A stretch of 5,827 nucleotides of DNA, from NCBI GenBank assembly GCA_015492755.1, contig WGEM01000485.1, forward strand, positions 1-5,827, given 5' to 3'. The DNA comes from Gemmatimonadota bacterium (GTDB taxonomy: Bacteria; Gemmatimonadota; Gemmatimonadetes; Longimicrobiales; Gaopeijiaceae). Shown in pieces: positions 1 through 5,827 of the stretch; the first letter of the stretch is position 1; every line of letters starts with the position of its first letter. Below the pieces are notes generated by a model. It was given only the letters and a program-made list of their open reading frames with translations. It searched no databases and was not told the DNA's origin. Position numbers and translations under genes: made by a program.

Positions 1-142
1 CTCCCTACAGGAACCCACCCTTCGCCGCCCCGCACTTTTCCGAATTACGCGCGCGCCCCCCGGGTTCGATCTTTCCTGCGTGTCGGTGCGGCCCGGTGTC
101 GCCGCCGGCCGCGGTACCCTGGACCCTGAATGGGAGCGAGCC
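1..142. other. Leader upstream of hemA; intergenic or end of an upstream gene
   Basis: No gene can be assigned with confidence. All three + frames are open from the left edge for much of this stretch, as expected in GC-rich DNA. The hemA frame itself is open from base 2, and another + frame runs from base 3 to a TGA at 144-146 that would overlap the hemA ATG as ATGA. The least GC-rich patch is about 34-50 (around cttttccgaattacg), a plausible place for promoter elements, but I see no convincing -35/-10 pair. I see no riboswitch, tRNA or terminator hairpin with a T run. If the operon starts here its promoter should lie in or left of this stretch; if an upstream gene ends here, the operon is longer than the window shows. 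Confidence 0.5.
133..138 (+). promoter_or_regulatory. Ribosome binding site of hemA (GGAGCG)
   Basis: GGGAGCGAG precedes the ATG at 143 with normal spacing. It decides the start: an in-frame GTG at 80 would add 21 residues rich in Gly, Arg and Pro that do not resemble the glutamyl-tRNA reductase N-terminus, whereas the ATG at 143 puts the conserved VGxSHxxAPVEVRE block at residue 12, where the family usually has it. The same GGAGCG core precedes hemC and hemB. Confidence 0.6.
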
Positions 143-1429
143 ATGAGCACCGCCCGACTGGACGAGCTTCTGGTGGTGGGCTGCAGCCACCAGGTGGCGC
201 CGGTGGAGGTGCGTGAGCGAATCTTCCCGGATGCCGCCCGGCTGGATGCGCTCTTCCAGGATGCCCGGAGCGGCGCGCTCCCGGTGCGTGAGCTGGTGGT
301 GCTCTACACCTGTTCACGCATCGAGTGTTACGCCGTCTCCTCCCGTCCGGAGGAAGCCGCGGCTGCGCTCCGCAGCTGGTTGCTGAACGGTGAGACCGAG
401 CTGGCGGCCGCCACCTTCGTCCACCGGGGCGGCGCGTCGGTGCGTCACATCCTCTCGGTGGCGGCGGGGCTGGATTCCATCATGGTGGGAGAGCACGAGG
501 TCCTGGGGCAGATCCGCGACAGCCTGGAACAGTCCCGTGCCCGGGGCACCGTGGGACCGGTGCTGGATCAGCTCGTCCAGACCGCGCTCCGGACGGGCCG
601 CAGGGCGCGCAACGAGACGGACATCGGGAAGGGGGGCACCTCCCTGGCCTTCGCCGCCGCCGACCTCACCCGGCGAGACATACCGCCGTCCCAGCGAGAG
701 CGGGTGGTGGTGGTGGGTGCCGGCGCCACCGGTGCGCTGGCGGCGATCCACCTGAAGGAGGCGGGCTGGCGGGAGGTGCTCATCGTGAACCGCACCCTGG
801 CGCGGGCCCGGGAGGTGGCGGAGCGGGTGGGCGGTCGCGCGCACCCGCTGGAGGACCTCAGGTGGGCGGTGCGTGGCGCGCGGGCGGTGGTGACGGCGGT
901 GCAGTGTGCCGAGCCCGTCCTCACGGCGGAGCACCTCACCGACCGGGCGGAGCGCCCCCTGGTGGTGGTGGATCTGGGACGGCCCCGGAACGTGGATCCG
1001 GCGCTGGGGGCTCGGGCCGGCGTGCGTCTCTTCGACCTGGACGACCTCAGCCGGGTGACGGAGACGTACCGGAGAAAGCGCCTCCGCGAGGTCCCGAAGG
1101 TGGAGCCCATCGTGGCGGACGGGGAGGCCCACTTCCGCGGATGGCTGGCGCACCGTCAGGTGGTTCCCCTGGTGCGCACGATGCGGCAGTCCTTCGAGGA
1201 GCTGGCGCGCGCCGAGCTGGAGCGGGCGGCGCCCCAGTTCAGCGAGGAGGATCGCGCGAAGCTGGAGGCCTACACGCACCGGCTGGTGCGGAAGCTCCTG
1301 CACCACCCCACGGTGGGTCTGAAGGAACTCGCCGAGGCGCACCAGGGAGACGAGGAGCGGATCCTCGCCATCCAGGAGATCTTCGCCGCCGCGGGGTGGG
1401 GCGGCGGTGCGCCGGCGGCCAAGGCGTAG
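143..1429 (+). CDS. hemA: Glutamyl-tRNA reductase (HemA/GluTR)
   Basis: Cytosolic NADPH-dependent reduction of glutamyl-tRNA(Glu) to glutamate-1-semialdehyde, the committed step of the C5 route. The protein has 428 aa, normal for the family. Residues 1-160 form the catalytic domain: GCSHQVAPVEVRE from residue 13, the presumed nucleophile Cys57 in YTCSRIECY, and His102 opening the signature H-I-L-S-V-A-A-G-L-D-S...GEHEVLGQIR. About 185-310 is the NADPH domain, with GAGATG at 192-197, VNRT at 215-218 and DLGRPRNVDP from 277. About 325-428 is the helical dimerisation domain, containing LLHHPTVGLKEL. Oddities: the residue after the catalytic Cys is Ser58 where the family typically has Asn (TCNR), and Cys14 and Cys62 are extra cysteines near the active site. 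In known systems GluTR pairs with HemL to pass on the unstable semialdehyde; hemL lies in the same operon. hemC follows after 10 bases. Identity is certain; the start is very likely. Confidence 0.97.
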   Translation: MSTARLDELLVVGCSHQVAPVEVRERIFPDAARLDALFQDARSGALPVRELVVLYTCSRIECYAVSSRPEEAAAALRSWLLNGETELAAATFVHRGGASVRHILSVAAGLDSIMVGEHEVLGQIRDSLEQSRARGTVGPVLDQLVQTALRTGRRARNETDIGKGGTSLAFAAADLTRRDIPPSQRERVVVVGAGATGALAAIHLKEAGWREVLIVNRTLARAREVAERVGGRAHPLEDLRWAVRGARAVVTAVQCAEPVLTAEHLTDRAERPLVVVDLGRPRNVDPALGARAGVRLFDLDDLSRVTETYRRKRLREVPKVEPIVADGEAHFRGWLAHRQVVPLVRTMRQSFEELARAELERAAPQFSEEDRAKLEAYTHRLVRKLLHHPTVGLKELAEAHQGDEERILAIQEIFAAAGWGGGAPAAKA

Positions 1430-1434
1430 GAGCG
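1428..1434 (+). promoter_or_regulatory. Ribosome binding site of hemC (AGGAGCG)
   Basis: AGGAG begins inside the hemA TAG stop (1427-1429) and lies 7 bases before a GTG at 1440. This supports GTG 1440 as the hemC start over an in-frame ATG at 1407, which would lie inside hemA and add an Arg-rich, non-homologous stretch of 11 residues. Confidence 0.75.
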
Positions 1435-1439
1435 GAGCC

Positions 1440-2384
1440 GTGGACACCCTCCGCATCGCCACCCGGGGCTCGCGGCTGGCGCTGGTGCAGGCCCGCACCG
1501 TAGCGGCCCGTCTGAAGTCCCTGGCGCCCGGCCTGGAGGTGGAGCTGGTGGAAATCGTCACCACCGGCGACCGGGTGCAGGACATGCCCCTCTCGGCGGT
1601 GGGCGGATCGGCCTTCTTCACCAAGGAGATCGAGACGGCGCTCCTGGAGGGGCGGGCGGACGCGGCTGTGCACTCGCTGAAGGATCTGGCATCCGCCGAC
1701 GTGCCCGGCCTCACGGTGGCCGCGGTCCTGGAGCGGGAGGACGCGCGCGACGCCCTCGTATCCGCCTCCGGCCTGCCGTTGCACGAGCTTCCCTCGGGTG
1801 CGCAGGTGGGCACCAGCAGCGTGCGGCGGCGCGCGGCGGTACGATGGCTCCGCCCCGACGTGGAGCTGCTGGAGCTCCGCGGGAACGTGCCCACCCGGGT
1901 GCGGCGCCTGGACGAGGGACGCTACGACGCCGTCGTCCTCGCTGCGGCGGGGCTCCGGAGGCTGGGGATGGAGGACCGCATCGCGGAGCGCTTCGATCCC
2001 GCGGTGGTGGTCCCGGCGGGCGGGCAGGGCGCCATCGCCGTGCAGGCCAGGGAGGGCGACGCGCCGGTACTGGAGATGCTGGCTCGTCTGGACCACGCCG
2101 GGACGCGGGCCCGCGTGGAGGCGGAGCGGGCCTTCCTTCGCGCGCTGGGCGTGGGCTGTCAGGCTCCGGTGGGCGTGCACGCGGCGATGGACGGGGAGGG
2201 CAGGCTGGTGCTCACCGCCGCGCTCTGGGAACCGGACGGCTCGCGGTGCCTGAACCTTCAGCGTGCCGGCACCCCGGAGGGGGCGCGGACGCTGGGCCAG
2301 GCGCTGGCGGACGAAGCGCGGTCGGCGGGAGGAGACCTCCTGCTGGAGCGGGCACGGGCGGCTGCTGCGGGGGAGGGACGGTGA
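1440..2384 (+). CDS. hemC: Hydroxymethylbilane synthase (porphobilinogen deaminase)
   Basis: Condenses four porphobilinogens head to tail into hydroxymethylbilane, using a covalently attached dipyrromethane cofactor. The protein has 314 aa, the usual size, and starts at GTG with LRIATRGSRLALVQ, the canonical N-terminus. Domains 1 and 2 carry HSLKD with the catalytic Asp82, GTSSVRRR (Arg129/130) and LRGNVPTRV (Arg147, Arg153), which bind substrate and cofactor carboxylates. These are followed by the LDEGRYDAVVLAAAGLRRLG block and PAGGQGAIAVQ. Domain 3 (about 220-314) carries the cofactor-attachment Cys240 in LGVGCQAPVG. Variants: HSLKDLA, where a Pro usually follows KDx (KDLP, KDVP), and Val before the Gly-Cys where small residues are common. 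All residues known to be essential are present. Its stop overlaps the hemD ATG by one base, fitting direct hand-over of the unstable hydroxymethylbilane to HemD. Confidence 0.97.
   Translation: MDTLRIATRGSRLALVQARTVAARLKSLAPGLEVELVEIVTTGDRVQDMPLSAVGGSAFFTKEIETALLEGRADAAVHSLKDLASADVPGLTVAAVLEREDARDALVSASGLPLHELPSGAQVGTSSVRRRAAVRWLRPDVELLELRGNVPTRVRRLDEGRYDAVVLAAAGLRRLGMEDRIAERFDPAVVVPAGGQGAIAVQAREGDAPVLEMLARLDHAGTRARVEAERAFLRALGVGCQAPVGVHAAMDGEGRLVLTAALWEPDGSRCLNLQRAGTPEGARTLGQALADEARSAGGDLLLERARAAAAGEGR
2372..2376 (+). promoter_or_regulatory. Ribosome binding site of hemD (GGAGG)
   Basis: GGAGG sits in the last codons of hemC, 7 bases before the ATG at 2384. A GTG at 2381 immediately before it is in frame and would add one residue; the spacing and the TGATG overlap favour the ATG. 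Confidence 0.7.
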
Positions 2385-3184
2385 TGGGATCGCCAACGGA
2401 ACCTGCCCCGCTGGTGGTGGCGGTGACGCACGAGCTGGAGCCCGACGACGCGGTGCTCACCGGCCTCGCCGGCGGGGGGGTGCGCGTGCTGCGGTGGAGT
2501 GCCGTCCGCACCGTGTCCGGCGGCGCCTCGGAGCTTCGCGAGGCGTGGCGGCGCCTGGCGCCGGCGGACTGGGTGGCCTTCACCAGCCGACGGGCGGTGG
2601 AGGAGGTGTTCCGCGCGGGGCTGCAGATTCCCGCAGGGGTTCGCGTGGCGGCGGTGGGTGCCCGTGTGGTCGGGGCGCTGGAGGCCGCCGGCACGCCGGT
2701 GGACCTGGTGGGCGAGGGGGGTGGTGATGCCCTGGGTCGGGCTCTGGCGAAGCAGGTGGCCGAGGGTACGCGGGTGCTCTTTCCCGCGGCGGCGGGAGCC
2801 TCGCCGGCGCTGGAGGAGGCTCTCTCCCGCACCGGAGTGGAGGTGGAGCGCGTGACGGTATACCGCACGGAGCGCGTGGTGGTGGACACCGCTGCCTGCG
2901 CCGCCGACCTGGCCGCCGGGGTGGATGCCGTCACCTTCCTGAGCCCGTCGGCGGTGGAGAGCCTCATCGCCACGCTGGATCCGGCCGGTCTCGGTCCCGC
3001 GCTCCGGAGGGTGATGGCGGTCTGCATCGGCCCCACCACCGCCGCCGCGGCCCTGGGAGCCGGGTTCCGTCGGGTGCACACCGCCACACGGCCCGAGAAA
3101 GCTGCGGTGGCCGAGGCGGTGCTGGAACTCGGGCCCGTCGCCGCCGCGGCGCAGCGCAGACCCATCGTGACGAGGAGCGAGTGA
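2384..3184 (+). CDS. hemD: Uroporphyrinogen-III synthase
   Basis: Cyclises hydroxymethylbilane with inversion of ring D to give uroporphyrinogen III. The protein has 266 aa, the usual size for a stand-alone enzyme. The family diverges strongly in sequence, so the call rests on scattered motifs plus position directly after hemC. The motifs are [15 protein letters not shown] around 63-75, [31 protein letters not shown] with Tyr160 (the conserved active-site region tyrosine), [14 protein letters not shown] at 181-194 and [10 protein letters not shown] at 214-223. This is the expected two-lobe pattern, with FTSxxAV in the first half and FxSPSAV plus IGPTTA in the second. The usual Asn of FTSxNAV is Arg70. 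There is no fused methyltransferase (SUMT/CobA) domain, so this copy gives no sign of a siroheme or cobalamin branch. The stop overlaps the hemB ATG as TGATG. Confidence 0.93.
   Translation: MGSPTEPAPLVVAVTHELEPDDAVLTGLAGGGVRVLRWSAVRTVSGGASELREAWRRLAPADWVAFTSRRAVEEVFRAGLQIPAGVRVAAVGARVVGALEAAGTPVDLVGEGGGDALGRALAKQVAEGTRVLFPAAAGASPALEEALSRTGVEVERVTVYRTERVVVDTAACAADLAAGVDAVTFLSPSAVESLIATLDPAGLGPALRRVMAVCIGPTTAAAALGAGFRRVHTATRPEKAAVAEAVLELGPVAAAAQRRPIVTRSE
3173..3179 (+). promoter_or_regulatory. Ribosome binding site of hemB (AGGAGCG)
   Basis: AGGAG lies in the final codons of hemD, 6 bases before the ATG at 3184 but only 3 bases before the in-frame GTG at 3181. The spacing therefore favours ATG 3184. 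It has the same GGAGCG core as the sites before hemA and hemC. Confidence 0.7.
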
Positions 3185-4173
3185 TGTTCCCGCTGGAGCG
3201 ACCCCGCCGCCTTCGGCGCACGGAGAGCTGGCGGCGCCTGGTACGTGAGACACGGCTCACCGCCGACGACCTGGTCTACCCGCTCTTCGCGGTACCGGGG
3301 GAGGGCGTGCGCCGACCCGTGCCGTCCATGCCGCGTGTGGCGCAGTGCTCGGTGGACGTCCTGCTGGAGGAGGCGAGCCGCGCCTGGGAAGCCGGCGTGC
3401 GGGCCGTCATCGTCTTCGGCGTGCCCGACCCCGGAGCGAAGGACGAGGCGGGCAGCGGCGCCTACCGCGAGGACGGCATCGTGCCCCGGGCGGTCCGGAC
3501 GCTGAAGGACGCGCTGCCGGAGCTCTCGGTGTGGACGGACGTCTGCCTCTGCGCCTACACCAGCCACGGCCACTGCGGTGTGCTCACCGACGCCGGCTCG
3601 GTGGACAACGACGCCACGCTCCCGCTCCTGGCACGGGCCGCCGTGGCGTACGCCGCCGCCGGCGCCGACGCGGTGGCACCCAGCGACATGATGGACGGGC
3701 GGGTGGAGGCGATCCGGGAGGCGCTGGACGGGGCGGGCCACCCCCAGGTCCCCATCGTGGCCTACAGCGCGAAGTACGCCTCCGCCTTCTACGGTCCCTT
3801 CCGCGACGCGGCTCACTCGGCGCCCTCGTTCGGCGACCGCAGCGGCTACCAGATGGACCCCGCCAACCGGCGGGAGGCGCTGCGGGAGCTCCGGCTGGAT
3901 TATGAGGAGGGCGCCGACGTCCTCATGGTGAAGCCGGCGGGTCCGTACCTGGACATCATCGCCGACGCCAGAGCCGCCTTCGACGTGCCCATCGCCGCCT
4001 ACCAGGTCTCGGGAGAGTACGGCCTCATCATGGCGGCGGCGGTGCACGGCTGGGTGGACGAACGGCGCGCTGCGCTGGAGAGTCTCACCGCCATCAGGCG
4101 GGCCGGCGCCGATCTCATCCTCACCTATTTCGCGCCGAAGGTGGCCGGGTGGCTGGCGGAGGAGGGGGCGTGA
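3184..4173 (+). CDS. hemB: Delta-aminolevulinic acid dehydratase (porphobilinogen synthase), zinc type
   Basis: Condenses two 5-aminolevulinates to porphobilinogen; the family forms cytosolic homo-octamers. The protein has 329 aa, typical length. The two Schiff-base lysines are visible: Lys197 in [13 protein letters not shown] and Lys250 in [13 protein letters not shown]. Substrate-carboxylate ligands Arg207 (GPFRDA), Arg219 (FGDRSGYQ) and Gln223 are kept. The cysteine motif [14 protein letters not shown] (Asp119, Cys121, Cys123, Cys131) marks the zinc-dependent class; Mg-dependent enzymes have Asp/Ala-rich sequences there. Other conserved blocks are [21 protein letters not shown] at 165-173 and [14 protein letters not shown], and the C-terminus has [17 protein letters not shown] replaces the commoner KPGM after the second lysine but still fits the family signature. 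It overlaps hemD by one base and hemL by four. Confidence 0.98.
   Translation: MFPLERPRRLRRTESWRRLVRETRLTADDLVYPLFAVPGEGVRRPVPSMPRVAQCSVDVLLEEASRAWEAGVRAVIVFGVPDPGAKDEAGSGAYREDGIVPRAVRTLKDALPELSVWTDVCLCAYTSHGHCGVLTDAGSVDNDATLPLLARAAVAYAAAGADAVAPSDMMDGRVEAIREALDGAGHPQVPIVAYSAKYASAFYGPFRDAAHSAPSFGDRSGYQMDPANRREALRELRLDYEEGADVLMVKPAGPYLDIIADARAAFDVPIAAYQVSGEYGLIMAAAVHGWVDERRAALESLTAIRRAGADLILTYFAPKVAGWLAEEGA
4158..4165 (+). promoter_or_regulatory. Ribosome binding site of hemL (GGAGGAGG)
   Basis: Two overlapping GGAGG cores at the end of hemB lie 4 and 7 bases before the GTG at 4170. They select GTG 4170 over an in-frame ATG at 4149, which would translate the binding site itself into a Gly run, and over a GTG at 4179, which is 13 or more bases away. 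Confidence 0.75.
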
Positions 4174-5468
4174 GCGCGGTGGACACCCGCTCCCGAGCCC
4201 TCTTCCAGCGCGCCCGCCGCGTGATGCCCGGCGGCGTGAACAGTCCGGTGCGGGCCTTCGGCTCGGTGGGTGCCGTGCCGCGATTCATCGAGCGCGGAGA
4301 GGGCGCCGAGCTCGTGGACGTGGACGGGAACCGGTACGTGGATTACGTGGGCTCGTGGGGACCCCTGATCCTGGGTCACGGACACCCCGCGGTGCGCGCG
4401 GCGCTCGCCGAGGCGCTGGAGCGCGGCACCTCCTTCGGAGCCCTGACGGAGGCGGAGGTGGAGCTGGCGGAGCTGGTGCGGGAGATGGTGCCCTCCATAG
4501 AGGTGGTCCGGCTGGTGAACTCCGGTACCGAGGCCACCATGAGCGCCGTGCGGCTGGCCAGGGGCGCCACCGGCCGGCACCGGGTGGTGAAGTTCCGGGG
4601 GGCGTACCACGGACACGCCGACGCCTTCCTGGTGGCCGCGGGGTCCGGCGCCGCCACCCTGGGCGTGCCGTCGAGTCCCGGCGTGACACCAGGCACGGCA
4701 GCGGATACGCTGCTGGCCCAGTACAACGATCTGGACGGGGTCCGGGGGATCTTCGAGACCCACGGCGAAGAAGTGGCGTGCGTCATCGTGGAGCCTGTGG
4801 CGGGCAACATGGGGTGTGTGCCGCCGGAGCCCGGATTCCTGGAAGGTCTCCGCGAGATCACCGCGGAGCACGGGGCGCTCCTCGTCTTCGACGAAGTGAT
4901 GACGGGCTTCCGGGTGGCTCCGGGCGGGGCACAGGAGCGCTACGGCGTGACGCCGGACCTCACGACTCTGGGCAAGGTCATCGGCGGCGGCCTGCCCGTG
5001 GGCGCCTACGGGGGGCGCGAGGAGCTCATGCGGCGGGTGGCGCCCGACGGGCCCGTCTACCAGGCGGGCACACTCTCGGGCAATTCGCTGGCAACAGCCG
5101 CCGGTCTGGCCACGCTGCGCACGCTTCGTGAGCGGCCCGGGATCTACGATCACCTGGAGGAGCTGGGCATGCGCCTGGATGCGGGTTTTTCCCGACTCAC
5201 CGAGAGGCACGGATGGCCGCTCCACTGGCAGCGGGTAGGCGCCATGGGCACGCTCTTCTTCACCGCCGGTCCGGTGCGCAACTGGGAGGAGGCCACCGCG
5301 TGCGATACCCAGGCGTTCGGCGCCTTCTTCCGGGGCATGCTGGAGCGCGGGCACTACCTGCCGCCCAGCGCCTTCGAAGCGCTCTTCCTCTCCGCCGCCC
5401 ACACCCCGGAGCACATCGATGCGCTCCTGCGTGACGCCGGCGACGTCCTCACGGAGGTGTTCGCATGA
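4170..5468 (+). CDS. hemL: Glutamate-1-semialdehyde 2,1-aminomutase
   Basis: PLP/PMP-dependent class III aminotransferase-fold enzyme that isomerises glutamate-1-semialdehyde to 5-aminolevulinate. The protein has 432 aa, full length, and begins at GTG in a GTGA overlap with the hemB stop. The N-terminal block [12 protein letters not shown] starts at residue 19. Other landmarks in order: [16 protein letters not shown] at 117-132 (cofactor phosphate region), YHGH at 146-149, the gating loop [17 protein letters not shown] from 158 that distinguishes this enzyme from other aminotransferases, FDEVMTGFR with Asp241 facing the pyridine nitrogen, and the PLP-binding Lys269 in [17 protein letters not shown] small variant is [10 protein letters not shown] at 303-311, where the family usually has GNPLAMAAG. 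It acts directly after HemA, so the two proteins that handle the labile semialdehyde flank the other three genes of the operon. Confidence 0.98.
   Translation: MSAVDTRSRALFQRARRVMPGGVNSPVRAFGSVGAVPRFIERGEGAELVDVDGNRYVDYVGSWGPLILGHGHPAVRAALAEALERGTSFGALTEAEVELAELVREMVPSIEVVRLVNSGTEATMSAVRLARGATGRHRVVKFRGAYHGHADAFLVAAGSGAATLGVPSSPGVTPGTAADTLLAQYNDLDGVRGIFETHGEEVACVIVEPVAGNMGCVPPEPGFLEGLREITAEHGALLVFDEVMTGFRVAPGGAQERYGVTPDLTTLGKVIGGGLPVGAYGGREELMRRVAPDGPVYQAGTLSGNSLATAAGLATLRTLRERPGIYDHLEELGMRLDAGFSRLTERHGWPLHWQRVGAMGTLFFTAGPVRNWEEATACDTQAFGAFFRGMLERGHYLPPSAFEALFLSAAHTPEHIDALLRDAGDVLTEVFA
5453..5458 (+). promoter_or_regulatory. Ribosome binding site of hemE (GGAGGT)
   Basis: A near-perfect Shine-Dalgarno core in the last codons of hemL, 6 bases before the ATG at 5465. 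It is the strongest match to the anti-SD sequence among the six junctions. Confidence 0.8.
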
Positions 5469-5827
5469 CACCCCTTACCCGCACCCTTCCTCCCTTTCTC
5501 GCCGCCGCCCGCGGCGAGCGGCCGGCACACACGCCGGTGTGGATCATGCGGCAGGCGGGCCGCTATCTGCCGGAGTACCGCGAGATCCGGAGGAAGGTAG
5601 ACTTCCTCCAGCTCACCAAGACGCCGGAGCTGGCGGCGGAGGTGACCCTCCAGCCCGTACGGCGCTTCGGGATGGACGCCGCGATCCTCTTCAACGACAT
5701 CATGACGCCGGTGGAGGGCATGGGGGTGGGCCTGCGCTTCGAGGGGGGACCGGTGGTGGATGATCCGGTGCGGACCCGGGATGCGGCGGAAAAGCTGCGG
5801 GTTCCCGATCCTCGCGAGAGTGTGCCC
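5465..5827 (+). CDS. hemE: Uroporphyrinogen decarboxylase, N-terminal part (cut by window edge)
   Basis: Removes the four acetate carboxyls of uroporphyrinogen III to give coproporphyrinogen III, without a cofactor. 121 codons are visible of a family length near 340-360, and the frame is still open at the right edge. It starts at the ATG of an ATGA overlap with hemL. The N-terminal signature [17 protein letters not shown] occupies residues 23-39, with the substrate-binding Arg29 and Arg33. [24 protein letters not shown] follows, with Asp78 matching the catalytic/pyrrole-binding aspartate (Asp86 of the human enzyme). The residue before that Asp is Asn77 where Ser is common (FSDI). Placement after hemL extends the operon beyond uroporphyrinogen III into the protoheme/coproheme branch. 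I cannot say whether hemG, hemH, hemN or hemQ follow. Confidence 0.96.
   Translation, partial: MTPLTRTLPPFLAAARGERPAHTPVWIMRQAGRYLPEYREIRRKVDFLQLTKTPELAAEVTLQPVRRFGMDAAILFNDIMTPVEGMGVGLRFEGGPVVDDPVRTRDAAEKLRVPDPRESVP

Noticed and set aside
80..142. Longer hemA from a GTG at 80
   Set aside because: The 21 added residues do not match the family N-terminus, no good Shine-Dalgarno precedes the GTG, and a fitting site precedes the ATG at 143.
314..1894. 526-codon open frame on the - strand, across hemA and hemC
   Set aside because: It is a shadow of two well-supported genes, with Arg/Pro/Ser-rich composition, no domain and no ribosome binding site evidence.
1844..2383. N-terminal extension of hemD into hemC in the same frame
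   Set aside because: The frame is open 180 codons upstream of hemD, but that part is Gly/Arg low complexity antiparallel to nothing known and overlaps hemC coding. The Shine-Dalgarno and TGATG overlap place the start at 2384.
3838..3849. Apparent loss of a basic substrate-binding residue in HemB (GDRSGYQ where GDRKTYQ or GDRRCYQ is common)
   Set aside because: Counting back from the Tyr-Gln pair, the carboxylate-binding residue is the Arg (Arg219), which is present. The Ser occupies the next, non-catalytic position.
2212..4047. 611-codon open frame on the - strand, across hemD and hemB
   Set aside because: It lies antisense to two clearly identified genes, has His/Arg/Gly/Ala-rich low-complexity content and no recognisable domain. 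Long antisense open frames are expected when third codon positions are nearly all G or C.
4125..5471. 448-codon open frame on the - strand, across hemL
   Set aside because: It mirrors hemL almost end to end, has His/Gly/Arg-rich content and no conserved motif.
1..5827. CRISPR array, transposon, tRNA/rRNA, phage or defence system
   Set aside because: No direct or spaced repeats, terminal inverted repeats, RNA gene signatures or mobile-element proteins were seen. The window is fully accounted for by core metabolic genes.

Overview
This window is a compact, single-strand tetrapyrrole (heme precursor) biosynthesis operon from a very GC-rich bacterium. Six genes lie head to tail on the + strand in the order hemA-hemC-hemD-hemB-hemL-hemE. 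Five are complete; hemE is cut by the right edge. Presence of glutamyl-tRNA reductase and glutamate-1-semialdehyde aminomutase means 5-aminolevulinate (ALA) is made by the C5 route from glutamyl-tRNA, not by ALA synthase.

Layout: 1-142 is a leader of uncertain nature, either intergenic/promoter DNA or the tail of an upstream gene. hemA is 143-1429, hemC 1440-2384, hemD 2384-3184, hemB 3184-4173, hemL 4170-5468 and hemE 5465 to the edge. Apart from the 10-base hemA/hemC gap, every junction is an overlap (TGATG, TGATG, GTGA, ATGA). Each has a purine-rich Shine-Dalgarno stretch inside the end of the preceding gene, which suggests one polycistronic mRNA with translational coupling. I see no internal terminator and no gene on the - strand. 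Long open frames on the - strand and in other + frames are by-products of the GC bias.

Pathway: HemA reduces Glu-tRNA to glutamate-1-semialdehyde (GSA), HemL converts GSA to ALA, HemB joins two ALA into porphobilinogen, HemC polymerises four of these into hydroxymethylbilane, HemD cyclises it to uroporphyrinogen III, and HemE decarboxylates that to coproporphyrinogen III. The window thus runs from charged tRNA to the entry of the heme-specific branch. Gene order does not follow reaction order.

Taxonomy: the base composition and the unbroken hemACDBLE order would fit Gemmatimonadota or another GC-rich phylum. This is inference from gene order and general impression only, with no marker gene in view.

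I found no previously undescribed system. The points worth a second look are small: residue substitutions beside conserved motifs in HemA, HemC and HemL, the overlap architecture, and the unresolved left edge.
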